Of a stretch of 64,000 bases of DNA, positions 12,373 to 26,400 are shown in pieces (the first letter of the stretch is position 1; each line of letters opens with the position of its first letter). The notes under the pieces are model-generated. The model searched no databases. It worked only from the letters and a program-made list of their open reading frames with translations, and had not been told where the DNA came from. Where the stretch lies: NCBI GenBank assembly GCA_922989275.2, contig OV277857.1, positions 8,990,001 through 9,054,000 on the forward strand. The letters run 5' to 3'. Source of the DNA: Gari tellinella (lineage: Eukaryota > Mollusca > Bivalvia > Cardiida > Psammobiidae). Made by a program: the position numbers and the translations under genes.

Positions 12373-12769
12373 AAGATGACTATGCTTCTTCAGTCAGTGG
12401 TCGCTTAACACAAGTTAGACTAGAAGTCTAAATTGTCTCTATATGTATGATATGAGGGTATTAATATGATGGTGAATGTTTTATACCAGGGTTAACTTAG
12501 CTTCTGGCAAAGTTTCTACTCTTGATGACACCTTCAGACAAAGCAGAACAATTGTTGTTTGTTATCTAAACACTAATGTATAGTTAATATATACATACAT
12601 TAAATCATTTTTCATCTATAAAATAATAAATAATATAACCATATTCCCTCCGTTACATAGCTACAACAACTGGTTTTATTCCCGGACAACAGAACGCAGG
12701 GGTCTTTATCAGCTGCATTTAAAGCAGGTAGATTACATTCCAAACATGGAAATATGGCCCATGTATGTA

Positions 12770-13020
12770 GGCCCCATTACCCCATAGCCTGTTTCTAGTT
12801 TTGAAAATAGGTGACCACTTAAAACAGGTTGAAAGTAGAACAGAATGCGCCTTAAGGCGCATTCTGCTTTACTTTCAGTCTGCTTTAAGCTACCATCTGT
12901 TAGAATGTAGAAAATATTTTTAATTATACATATTCATGACTATAGATTCAAACTATTTTCTTCCGTGGAGTAATAAGTAAAAGGCGTGAAAAGGCGTATT
13001 TACGGGGGGTAATGGGTTAA
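12770..13020 (-). mobile_element. A element
   Basis: Left end GGCCCCATTACCCCATA lacks TTAA; right GGGGTAATGGGTTAA is intact. Confidence 0.75.
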
Positions 13021-13427
13021 AATTGTACCAGCTGCTATGTAATTGAGAGTACATGTACATGTATACAGTTTCACAGTGCCGTGTAAGACATGGAGGGGAA
13101 GGTCAGCTCAGGTCTTTAACACTAGTGTAGGAAGTTAAATTTCACATCATACAATGAGGTTTTAGAGTGGTACAATATGGCTATTAAAGACTCTCAAGCA
13201 TCGGAGTTAAGTACACCAAGCTTCATATCCAAGACACCAGCCTTTGGGAAGAACACACAGGGCCACAGTGGACAGTTCAGCAGACACCGAAGTACCTAAC
13301 CAAGACTCCTACCCGGTACTCCAGGGCTCAGTTCTTGTATGTTTAAACTTTACCTTTAATGAAGCATATTTAATAAAGTAAACTTATGACTGTCATCAAA
13401 AGTTGACTTGAATTCAGATTCAATGCA
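13021..13427. other. No gene recognised
   Basis: No foldback or coding signal seen apart from a short ACATGTACATGT run near 13052. Confidence 0.4.
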
Positions 13428-13510
13428 GATAACAGCTTAAATCAAGATAAAAGTAAAGCAGAAAGCTCTTAACAGAGCTTTCTGCTTTACTTTTATCTTG
13501 TTTTAAGCAT
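13428..13510. repeat. Type 1 hairpin
   Basis: AACAGCTTAAATCAAGATAA...GAAAGCTCTTAACAGAGCTTTC; about 33-bp stem. Confidence 0.65.
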
Positions 13511-14126
13511 TACTTAAAGTTATCTCCAAGTCCTCCCTGGTCTTGTTATAATAGCAAGGTTTTTTTGTATGCTTCAATTCGTCACTCCATCTTATGACAC
13601 ATACAATAGCCCATAGTCGCTACGACCAACATCAAAGCCTGAGAGACGAGTCTTCCTGACCATGTGTCAAAAATCTATAAATGTTTTAATGTCTTAAACC
13701 ATACAACCTCAACAAAAGCAATCAGAGACAATTATCATATTAACAGGGCAAGTTTTGTCTGTCACAAAGTAGGGAGACTCGGAGAAGAGGAGAAGACAAC
13801 ACTACAGTTGTGTGTGCCCGGTACTTGATAAGGCATATCACGATATGACAGGCTGTTTAAGATATTGACAATTTACAGATTTTATGTACACAATATTTTG
13901 TAAGAGTCTGTACACGTCATTCAACACTCGTTTTATCTTGTCCCAAATTTTATGGTTATCCTGTCTGGGTCATCAAACCAGCCATTCACTTCTGAAGAGC
14001 TCTGCCTGCAAGTTTGTTTCTCTCCTGTTTAGAATGTCTATACATATCTACATGTATATCCCACATGGGACACGCCCCCTTGTGGCACTTTACTGGGCAG
14101 GTGGTGTTCTTACTTTTCTTCTCCCT
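13511..14126. other. Probable 3' UTR or flank; no gene seen
   Basis: Downstream of the stop codon on the minus strand. I found no unambiguous poly(A) signal close to the stop; the nearest minus-strand AATAAA I noticed is near 12675. Open frames here show no codon conservation that I recognise. Confidence 0.3.
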
Positions 14127-14281
14127 AGGTCCAAGGTTATAAAGCTTTTCAGTTGAGTCTAAAGTCATTCTCAACGACAAGCATTTCATTGTTCAGATTT
14201 GAGCCTAGGCTCAAATCTGACCAATCAAATGCTTGAGAACACGCTCAGACTCAGCTCAATCTCTTTATAATCTTGGACCCT
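14127..14281. mobile_element. K element 1
   Basis: Ends AGGTCCAAGGTTATAAAGC, inverted at the right as CTTGGACCCT. Central palindrome around GATTTGAGCCTAGGCTCAAATC. Lies about 100 bp past the stop codon, probably in the 3' UTR. Confidence 0.75.
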
Positions 14282-14382
14282 AGTGTAATCCAAAGAAGCT
14301 TTCTAATCCATGCAAATGTTCTATTGTCTTTCTGAAGCACACAAACAGACAGACAGTTACAGTCGCACTTCTACTTGCAGTC

Positions 14383-14488
14383 TTATGACGACACACTATT
14401 TTGAAATTTGTTTTTGATGCCACTTTTAACCTCAAGGTTTTCTAACTTTTTCCACAAGTCATCTCGATCCTTCTCCTTCTTTTTCTCC
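14383..14488 (-). CDS. PPP2R5 (widerborst-like): PPP2R5 terminal coding exon
   Basis: 106 nt coding, to TAA. One base completes the Lys begun in the previous exon, then [34 protein letters not shown]. The basic K/E-rich tail ending in W-K-K-L-E is typical of B56. It lies between two K foldback elements (14127-14281 and 14525-14676). Confidence 0.94.
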
Positions 14489-17400
14489 CTAAAATAAAAC
14501 AACAAGAATTGTTTGAATTCATATCAGGGTCCAGGGTTATAAAGCTTTTTACTCGAGTCTAAAGTCATTCTCAAGCATTTGATTGGTCAGATTTGAGCCT
14601 AGGCTCAAATCTGACCAATCAAATACTTGAGAACAAAGTCAGACTCAACTCAAACGCTTTATAACCTTGCACCCTGAGATCCAGATAGGAGGAGTATTTC
14701 AAAAAAATAAAATCTTTAAACCCTATGGTGTCCCTACTTTTTAAAATTCTAATGAGTAATATCATCATAGAATTTGGTACTGAAATGAGTGAGAAAATGA
14801 TAAATTTGTTAAGTTTACTTCCTCTTATCTGGAGCCCTATGTAACAAATTCATGCAGATGTAAACAAGAAATTTATTTTTAAAAAACATTGATGCCTCCA
14901 GTTATGTTTAGCCATAAATGCAAACACTTTATAAGCAGGGCTGCCATTTCTCTAGACTTTTCAAAATATTCAGATTTTTATCCTAGCAGATGATAGTTTA
15001 AAGCAGGCTGGAAGTAACTTCAACCTGCTTTAAGTAATCACACTTGAAAAATAGAAAATTTGGAAATCTTAGGATTTTTCATGATCAGTTTATGGCAGCC
15101 CTGTATAAACCAACAACTGACCTAACCCATTAGTCCATAAATATACTTTTTTGTAACATAACCTACAGTGGGAGTGGTGAATAACACTCATTTTTTATTT
15201 CTCGTCTATAACTAGTGGTCAAACTATGCAAATGAGGTTGTCTTATGAAAATGTGTAATCCTCAACGCTGTCAAAATGTGTAAACAAATATGGTATCAAA
15301 CAACATTTCTGTCAGCGATCGAGTGGCTATAGGTAGGAAGGGACAAGGAATGTTTGTTTCTTAGACTTATTCTGAATAAATCATAATTAACATCTGAATT
15401 GCTTTTTGCATGTTTACTCACATTGGTGGTTCATTTAAGCGTCATCAATCAACTTATAAGGAAGCTAATAAGCCAAAAATTAGTGTTGAGATGGCAAAAA
15501 CAACATTGCCAGGTTATGTTATAAATAGAATCTAACATTCTAGTTCATAATTTATTGGATTTATAAAACTTGTCCTTTAGAAATCGATTAAACTCTTGTT
15601 TTTATCTTTTCTAAAAGAATCCAATAAATTATCAGCACTCATGTAAGTTCCTATATTTACGCCAGTAATTTATTCCTCACCTGAAGAAAATAGTTTCACT
15701 TTATACAGTCATGCATATGCAAAATAAGAAATACTTTCTATATCCTAGCAGATGGTACTTTAAAGCAGGTTGAAAATAAAGCAAAATGTGCCTTAATGCG
15801 CATTCTCCTTTACTTTCAGCCTGATTTAAAACTAGAAACACTAAGTGTGCCTGATCTGGATCCAAAATGTTGACCAAAATATTCAATACAGGTATACACT
15901 GTTAGAGGAATAAAAATACAGTTGTTCTATTATACTAACAGACTACACAACAATTTGCCCTTAAGTTGTTTGTTTGGTTATATGCAGATTTTCGTTATGT
16001 ATGCTTTAACAGGGCTCCAGATAAGAGGGAGTAGACTGAACAAATCCAACAATTTTCTCGCTCATTTGTGCAACAAACCTTATGAGACAATTCTAATGAG
16101 TAGTGACACCATAGAGTTTAATGCAGAAATAAAGATTTTAATTTTTTTGGAATACTCCCCTTAACTGGAGTACTGCTTTTATCTTGTTTCAATTTTCTAT
16201 CAGAGCTGCCTTTCTCCAGCAAATAGCGTACATTTATATTTTTGAAAACAGTCCATGTACTTCCAGATCAGACAGTTCTTTCTGCTTTCTGATCTGGGTC
16301 TGCACTGTTTTCTTATGGGATCTGTCTTGGGAGTCTGCATTCTTTATAGGGAATTTTCTTGCTACTATAAATTTAACACCAAGACAAAACAGTGCAGACC
16401 CTGATCAGAGTAGGGGCCATCTGATTTGGGTTTACACGCAAATGATTTTTATACTTGGTCCACCACACTTTCTATGACTGAACTCTTTCCCCTGTAGAAG
16501 TGCCTTTTAATGCTTTTTAATTATTCCTCCACTTAAGAAAACAGTTCCAGTTTAAACAGTCATAAACATGTTCCAAAAGAAATATATTTAATATCCAAGC
16601 AGATGGTAGCTTAAAGCAGGCTGAAAGTAAAGCAGAATGGGCCTTAAGGCACATTCTGCTTTACTTTCAACCTGCTTTAAGTGGTCTCCTGTCTTCAAAA
16701 TGAGAAACAGGCTATGGGGTAAAATCTTTAAGAGAATAGGTCACAGGTGCTTACTTTTGTCGCTCAGATTTGTAATTTGCAGTTAGATCATCAAACAATT
16801 TGCTATTCATCTCCATGAATGTTTTAAGGACATTGTAGACGAGAGCAACAATTGTCTGGTTCCAGTGCTCCTTCGAGATCTTGTAGAGTGCTGGGAACAT
16901 GATGGGCAAAACTACACTCGAGTTCTCCTCAATCAGACTGATGATGTAGTCGTTGTTCCAGTAGTACAGAGCTCTCTCAGCAACCTGCAAATAGCCAAAA
17001 CCGTCCTCAGTGAAAACAATACTACAGATATCCAATAAAGGGGAGCATTTCAATTTCTTGTGTTTGATTATTACAATGGTTTAAGGTTTATATGTATCAA
17101 AGCTATTGTTGTTATTTCAATAACCTCCTTTCATTGTTTTGCTTCATTCACAACTTTGATCCATACTCATATATTAGGCATAACTTTACAACTCCACTAA
17201 TAAGGCCACCCTGCTATTAAGGCCATTTTTCTCCAAGTACCATCGGTGGCCTAAATAGCGGGGTGTAACCGTATTTTTTTTAGGATAGGAATAAATCAAA
17301 TGCATAAATATGTGTATCTATGGATTTTATTTATTATGATTTTACATCCTTTTAAACAGTATTTCAGTCACATCGCAACGTCCAGTAATTACAGGTGGAG

Positions 17401-20400
17401 GAAGACCCTAGAAGCTCTTTATGCTTATCTATGGAGTACATGTATATGGTTAAAATGTGTCAGTTTCTTCACTCTCTACTTACCTGGAAGTGAGGACTTG
17501 AGACACAGCGCGATATCTGTCGGAACAAGGGCTCCATGATTTTTGTAAACTGAAGAGGTTCTATGACATCTAGTATCTCTTCTATCTCACCGAGGAACAT
17601 CACCTGTGTCAAACAAATAAAAAGATTTATTGATGATTTATAGATTTATTATATACCTATCCATGATATATAGAGATTTCTCAGTTACAATTTCATATGT
17701 GTCACAGTTGATATCATCACAAGAGATGATATCACTTTTGCAGCGACAATATCGTTTTTGTGAAGTCATGTAACAGTATCTGTGACGTCGCCCTTAAACT
17801 ATTAATTTTGTGTTTTTTATCTGTGAAGACGTCATTTAAATGTATATAATAAATTGAATAATCAATTTCTTTGGATAGATATGAAAAATACATCACTCAA
17901 ATGGGTTGTTATCTGGTTTAACCCATTGCCCCATAAATACGCCTTTTTACGCAATTAATTTATTGTGCCACTGAAGAAAATAGTTCCACTTTATACCATC
18001 AAAAATATTTACAGCAAGAAACATCTTCTACATCCTAGTAGTTGGTAGCTTAAATCAGGTTAAAAGTAAAGCAGAATGCGCCTAAGGGCGCATTCTGCTT
18101 TACTTTCAACCTGCTTTAAGTGGTTAACTATCTTCAATACTAGAAAAAGACTATGGGGTAATGGGTTAAAAAACGAGTCCGCAGGACTGGTTTTTTAACC
18201 AGATAACAACCCATTTGAGTGATATATTTTTCATATCAATTCAAAGAAATTGATAATCCTCTATGTATTGTAAATCTTTCCAAAGGCCTGAAACCAGTTT
18301 AAACTAATCAACTTTACTTTTCTATTGTAACTGTACTCTGGGCACCTATTATATTGAATTGAATTGAATGAAGTTGATTTTCAAAATACATTGCAAACTG
18401 ACAAACAGAGCAAACATTGATCAGCAGGCTAAATTACAAGACATCTGATCTGGACCTTCACTGTTTGCATAGGACAAGTGTATTCTTCACAGGTACAATA
18501 TCTGAAAAGGATAAGTATACTTGTCACTAGGATCCACTGACTTAACTCTGTCACTGACATTAAGCCAGTCCATTCATTGATTCACCCCCATTGTATTCAC
18601 GAGGTGTCAAAATACAGGTATACTGGTATAGAGCATGAGAAAATTGAGATAATAACTGCTCAGCCATCTGAAGCTTTGAATAGAGGCCCTTACATAATAG
18701 ATCTCAAGAGGTTTTTCAATGGGTTTTACTAACCAAGCTATAAAATATTAGGTGCAGGCCTAACATGAAACGCCTGAATTATTCTTTGCCTAGACGCTAG
18801 CCGAGTAAGTGCATGGGCTTCATGCTTTGACTCAAACTTTTTACGGTGATGTGTTACCACCCAAGCTTGGTCATGTAATGTCTTTAAATTCGCATCTTTG
18901 CACCTTTAAGATATACTTCACTGAAGAAAATAGTGCCACTTTAAACAGTCATGAATATGTACCATAAGAAATAGTTTCTTTGTCCTTGTAAATTGTACTT
19001 AAAGCAGGCTGAAAGTAAAGCAGAATGTGCCTGAATGCATTCTGTTTTACTTTCAACCTGCTTTAAGTGGTCACCTATCTTCAATACTAGAAACAGGATA
19101 TGGGGTAATGGGTTAAGGCACATCATGTTGATTCTGCTTTACTTTCAACCTGCTTTAAATGGTCACCAGGCTTCAGACCTAGAAACCACCTATGGAGGTT
19201 TGGGTTAAAGTAGGCACTAAACTTTGGCAGCAAGAGATTTAACCCTTTGAACCCTAGTCCCGCATATAGGCGTCATTTTCAAACACTGTACATGTGAATA
19301 GTACACTTATCCTGTGCAAACAGTGAAGACCCAAAAGGAGCCCTCTGATCAGGGTCTTCACTGTTTGTCATAATGCCAAACATTGACAAAAACAACCCTT
19401 AAAAGCCAGAAATGGACTAGACTTAAATCTAAACTGGAATTGTCCATTTAAAGTTTCAGGGAGGAAAGAGTTAATGAATGTCCAATTATTTTCTTTTCAG
19501 TTGTAGTTTAGCACTGTTGAACATAAATAAACAGTCACTACCGTGTACATTTCAGGGATTAAGGGATTAAAAAGTATTTGCTCGCTCGTGGTGAGAAAGA
19601 CTTTCTCTGTTACCCTACTTTTAGCCGTACCTTTTTCCTGCTTTGTAATTAAATTGTTTGTTTTGTTTGTTAACGTCTGTTTCTGCCATCTATATGCTAA
19701 TCTGACTCCAGAGAGAGGGGAGCGGATACAGGAAACCCGGAAGTGATGCCCAACTCTTACTATCGAAAGAGTTCTCTGGTTCTTTTAGATGCCAAGTGTA
19801 AAGCACTCATACATCAGACCTCGGTTTATAAAGTCTCATCCGAAGGACTTGGTCGGGTGGGGGATCGAACTCACAACCCCTGACGTCGTAAGGGGATGCT
19901 TTAGCCCTCGACAAGTCAGCGGGTGTGTAGAGACCTAGATCAGACAGCTCCTGTCAAAGGATCTAACATGAGTCAGCTCACTGATGATGAACATTTTATT
20001 TCTTTTTTTTTATCCCATAAATTAGTTAACCAATTACCCCATAAAGACACCCTTTTAACGCATTTAAAAACTCACCTAATAAAGAAAATAGCTCAACTTT
20101 ATACAGTTATGACTATTTACCGCAAGAAATATTTCCCATATTCAGGTAGATAGTAGCTTAAAGCAGGCTGAAAGTAAAGCAGAATGCTTCTTAAAGCATT
20201 CTGCTTTACTTTCAACCTGCCTTAAGTGGTCACCTATCTTCAAAACAAGAAACAAACTATGGGGTAAAGAGTTAAGATAAGATGTCCATGGTGGGCAGTG
20301 TTTAATATCTATTCATGAATATTCTGCATGAGAAGGTCAAAACAATTAAATTGATTTAAAGTACTCTTATGTATGTTTCCTTGCCCAAAGGAATAGTTTT

Positions 20401-23400
20401 AACCCTTTACTCTTTAGGCCATTCTGCTTTACTTTCAACCTTCTTTAATTAAGTGGTCACCTGTCTTCATAGCATTGCAAAGAAACAGGTTATGTGGTTC
20501 AGTTTTAAAGCTCACTGCAGTATATATGTTCTGCATTAAGCATTTACATCTTCATGCCTTTTCATTGAATGGTGACTGATTGCCAAACTGATTTGTTTGT
20601 TTGTTTGTTTTGATTTTACGTCGCTTTCAACAGTATTTCAGTCATATTGCGACGTCCAGCTAATTACAGGTGGAGGAAGACCCCAGCAGTCATTTATGCA
20701 CTTTTCAGACATAAATCGGCACCTGGGTAGAACCACCGACCTTCCGCAAGCCAGCTGGAAGGCTTCCCCACAAGATTGCCAAACTGAATGGATCTTAACC
20801 CTTTCCCCCATAGAAGCGCCTTTTAGCAAATATGATTTATTCCTCCGCTGAAGAAAATAGTTCCAATTTAATCAGTCATGAGTATATATTATATGGAATA
20901 TTTTCTACATTCTAGCACATGATAGCTTAAAGCAGGCTGAAAGTAAAGCAGAATGTGCACATTCTGCTTTACTTTCAACCTGCTTTAAGTAGTCACCTAT
21001 CTTCAATACTATAAATATGCTATCAGGTAAAGGGTTAAGCAGAAAGAAGCACAGAACTGATTATACTCACCTCTTTTTGACTACAGGTTTTTGGCCAAAA
21101 TTTAAGTAGACCCTTTATAACCTGAAAATAAATACAACAATGTCAATAAGTTCTGGTTTAAGGAATGTTGTGTCATGTCAAATTACCAGGGCTCCAGATA
21201 AAAGAAGGGGTAAACTGAACAAATCCTGCATTTACTAACTTATTTCAGCACCAAATTATATGGTGTTACTACTCATGACATAAGAATCACCTCCAAGAGA
21301 CGATTCTAATGAGTAGAAATACCATAGGGTTTAATGCAGAAATAAAGATTTTAGGTTTTGCTAATATGTTCAACTATTCAGGAAACTAAAATTCAAGCAA
21401 GTAACAATTCAAAGACGACTTGGCCACAGATCAGGCTAAACAAATGACTCGGTGTGAAAACATATGCAATTATCATTAAAATCAAAAGCATCCAAATTCA
21501 GTCTTATGAAAGGAATTCTGATTCTTAAACATCCTGTTTCTTTATCTTATCCCATTACCCCAATAATACGACTTTTCATGACTTTAGTTAAATTATCAGC
21601 TGAAGAAAATATTTCAAGTTTTTACAGTCAGGAATATGAACCATAAGAAATATATTCTTTATCCTAGAAAATGGTAGCTCAAAGCAGGCTGAATGTTAAG
21701 CAGAATGTGCCTTATGGCACATTCTGCTTAGCTTTCAACCTGCTTTTAAATTGTCACCTGTCTTTCAAAACTAGAGACAGGGCTATGGGGTAATGGGCTA
21801 AAGCAAAGTATTAAGTTAAGTAATGATACAAGTATAAACTTACATCCTCAGTCAAAGCTGCATCCTTTTCCAAAAACTGGACAACACAGTACGCCAACTG
21901 TAAAGTACAAATATTCATAAAGATATCAATAACATTTTAAAATGTATTTAATAGTATTTTCCATAATTCTTCATCCATTGAAATCCCTTTTCAATTCATA
22001 AGATCAATATCGATTACTCTATGGTAATATATTCACCCTAATTTCAACTATCTATCAAAAGGTTATTCCACCAATCTGCATTAATTAATCACTAAAACAG
22101 ATCTCGATGTAATTTAGAAACACTCTATCAACCTTGTCCCTTTTCCAATACTTTGCTTATTCATATATAATCTAGGACAAGTGTACTTTTCACAGATGGA
22201 CAGTTTGTAAAGAAACAATATACACATCACTAAGATCCAATGAGTTAATGCTCTCTGCTAATTCACAGCCAAATGCGTTTCCAATCCATTTAATTAACAG
22301 TTTACTCCATAGCTTATTTATTTCTAATTTTGATGACAGGTGACCACTTAAAGTAGGTTGAAAGTAAAGCAGAATGTGTCTTAATGCACATTCTGTTTTA
22401 CTTTCAACCTGCTTTGTTACAATCTGCTAGGATAGAGAAAATATTCTTAGGATACATATTCATTATCATATCAATTGGAACTATTTTCTCAAGTGTAAGA
22501 ATAAATTGAATGCCTGAAAATGTGTAGCTATGGCATAAAGGGCTATTAAGAAATATGGAGAATTATAAAGAGACAGCATTGACTGTTTATTGCAGACTCA
22601 GTATGAAAGTTTTGCATAATGTTTTCTACAGTACTTTGCTACAGTGGAGAATCTGTTATTCTTTCCCATTTAAACGCAAACGTACGCAAACACAAAGCGC
22701 TAAAATGTAGAAAAGAACAACTTTTGGACAATTCTGATATTTCATGTTTATCTTGGTGGCAAACAGTTTGGAGCCTGATCAGACGCTGGGTTACCCGGCG
22801 TCTGATCTGGCTCCAAACTGTTTGCACTGCAAATAATAGTTTTAGCGTAAACGCGTTTATTGGGAAAGAATAACAGATTCTCCACTGTACAGCAACAAAC
22901 TGCCATTTGTCATGACGATTGTCAATTTATCAAATGTTTGCTTAACACTATTTTGGCTGGGGAAAAAAAATGAACATTGTGTTTAAGGAAAATGAAATAC
23001 TGAAAACACAAACAATGAGCACATTTTAACAAATACAGTAAAACCTCTCTATTACGATCATTAAAATGAAGGCTAATTGAATGTATAAAAGACAGACAGC
23101 AGCTTTAAGCAATGTGAAAGTAACATAGAAAGTTTTACTGTCACCTTGCCTTACGCAATCACCTGAGGTAAACATCTTATAACACAATGTTGTGGTAGTA
23201 ATAGAGAGGTTTTACTGTACAGGAAACATAAAACTTCCCAGAAACCAGGTTTTCCCAACATCCCTTATAAGAAACTGCACTTGTAAAAATAACTGTCTTG
23301 ACCCAAGACGTCCCAAATGCAACCCAAACCTCTCTTGTGATGAAACCCAACTTTGTTTCACAGCAACACTGTATCTTTAATTGGGAGTAGTCAATCTTGT

Positions 23401-26400
23401 ATTAACCCTTTCAACCCTAAATTTCTCTCGTGGGTACTTATACAGCGTTCCCTCTCTACAACGACACCCAATGGGAGACACAGATTGTGTGCGTTGTTCA
23501 GAGGGAGTCGTTACAGGGAGGGAAATTGGCTTACATTTGCAAACAGCTTGAATCCAGATCAGATGCCGCGTTACGCGGCGTCTGATCTGGATTCAAGCTG
23601 TTTGTAAACCGTCATTATATTTATTCCATCAAAAATGTAATTTTGAGAAAAAACAGCAGACGACAATTTGAAGCAGACGATATTGCAGCAGTAAAAGTGT
23701 TAAGCATGTTGTCTTGTTTGGGGAACAGCGGTAAGGGTCGTTGTAAGGAGGGAGTCGTTGTTGGGAGGGCCGTTGTAGAGAGGGAGCACTGTACTCCATT
23801 TGGACTCTTCTAGTACAGGTATTTTCAATGACAACTACAAACAACGAAAATATCAAACTGTGTATATCCTGATCAGAGGGCTCCTACAGGAGCCCTCTGA
23901 TCAGGGTCTACACTGTTGGCATATGTAATCAGTAATCTCTACAGAGGGCTGTAGGGTTGAAAGGGTTTAACAAATCCCTTATAAAAGAAATGGGGATATC
24001 TCTAAGGACAGTTGACTGCCTAATGCAATATTAGAATGTGTACAGTTTTTTATCCTGCATAAAACTACCAGTAACCTGGCACATACGTTAAACTACAAAA
24101 TTTCCAATTACAATATTTAATTTTAAAAGAAATTTGTTTAATGCAGGATAATATAAAGTAGAATGCTCCTAAAGGCGCATTCTGCATTATTTATCCTGCA
24201 TTTAGCAGTCACCTTTGTAACAAAATCTCTACAGACAATGTCTTAACCACTCGGCAAGCCGGGCCATCTCTCAATGAGCGGTTGCTTAATACAAGATTGA
24301 CTGTGGCTAAAATGAAACAATCTAATTTTTGAAATACTTCTATTGAGTGACAACAACATTGAACCAGCACATCACTTATAACGCCTGTGTACTTTCCAGG
24401 AACTGTCAAGTTTCCATAGCAAGTCTCATTCTATGTAAACATGATTAATTAGGCAGAAAACACTTTTCTATTTAACCAATTACCCCATAGCCGGTTTATA
24501 GTTTTGAAGACAGGTGACCACTAAAAGCAGGTTGAAAGTAAAGCAGAATGTGCCTTAAAGCACATTCTGCTTTACTTTCAGTCTGCTTTCACCTACCATT
24601 TGTCAGGATATAGAAAATATTTCTAATGGTACATATTCATGACTGTATAAACTATAAAGTTAAACTGTTTTCTTCAATTGAAAAAGTTACTATATTGAAC
24701 CCTTATTTTATATTAAACTCTTTACTGCGAAACCATGATTACAGTACCTTTGCAGTTTGGGTTCAGAGCAGAGCACCAGATAAGGGTAGTTTTTCAAAAT
24801 CTAAAATCTTTATTTCTGAATTAAACCCTATGGTGTCACTACTCATTAGAATCGTCTCTTCGAGACGATTCTAATAAGTAGTAAATCATAGGATTTGGTA
24901 CTAAAAATAGTGAGAAAATGTGGGATTTGTTGAAAAAACTACCTCTTATCTGGAGCCCTGGTTCAGAGGAGATGGTTGCAGAACAGTTTTACTGTACTTC
25001 ATTTGAAAATTACCTGATTTTGAACAGAAATTGATGATGTTGATGACTGACAGACAAACAATGCCCCCACCCCCAATCCTTTCTTTCCCCCCATTTTGAA
25101 TACTGACAATTTCGTATGGAAAAACCTGGTTAATGACAAACTCATAACCTCTCTAAGCTTTCAAATGTTTTTAAACCATATCTGTTTTTACAGGAAAGGC
25201 TTTTCATCATTAGTCAAGCCTATAATAGCCTCCCACTATCTATAAAATATATTCTCAACACTTCAGACTGTCCCAGGTAAAGCAAGAATTTCATATGCTT
25301 AAATCCTCATCATCACATTTCCAAAAAGAGTCTAGTACATTTTTGACTACTTAGGGTTGATTTCAACAATATATATTACAAAATTACATACAGTGCCGAC
25401 ACTGATCAAGAGGACTCCTGCAGGAGCGCTCTGATCAGGGTCTACACTGTTTGCATAGGACAAGTGTACTCTTCACAGGTACACTGCTTGTTAATGACAA
25501 GTATACACATCACTAGGGTTGAATGTGTTAATTAGTGGTTGCTTAATAAAAGACCGACTGTATTCGGAATAGCTGCTTTGCATATGGCACAGGCACTATA
25601 AAGGCATAATAAGAAAAACCTTGACATTTTTTATGACTTCTTACCCAGGGGACAGTCTGACTAGGGGGAAATTCAAATCTGAGGAGACAGTCTAACTTAG
25701 GGGGAAATTCAAATCTGACAAACATTTTCAAAAATTTAAAGAGGTGTGTGCAAGTAAAAACAATAACTATACCAACCTGGCTTCGATACTGTATAAAATA
25801 TTCAAATATTAACTACATTATCTTATATATAAACTCCCTTTCCGCTCATTCAAGCTATCTATCATTATTAACCCATTACTCCATAGCCTGTTTCTAATTT
25901 TTGAAGGCAGTTGATGATTTAAAGCAGGTTGAAAGTCAAGCAGAATGTGCCTTAAGGCAAGTTCTGCTTTACGTTCAGCCTGCTTAAAGCTACCATCTGC
26001 TAGGATATAGAAAATATTTCTCATGGTGAATAATTCATCACTGTATAATAAAGCAGTTCTATCTCCTTCAGTCGAGGGATAATTTAAAGGTGTCAAAAGG
26101 CTTATTTATGGGGTAAGGGGTTAATAACTAATGAAGCATCTTCCTATTGTTGCTCTATAATGGTTACATATATCCCGTATAACTGTTTACACAACCCAGA
26201 GGGTAGATGCAAAGTCCATAAATTTGATCAATGTTCCAGTATTTAAACTTCTTGCACGCCAATGGCAAAGCGGACTGTTTTTGCAAACATTTTTGATCCA
26301 GATGAGACCCTGCATAACGAGGCGTCTCATCGGGATCCAAACTGACACTGACTATTAAATAGAATATTTTGAAAACAAAATAGATGACAAATATAGAAAA

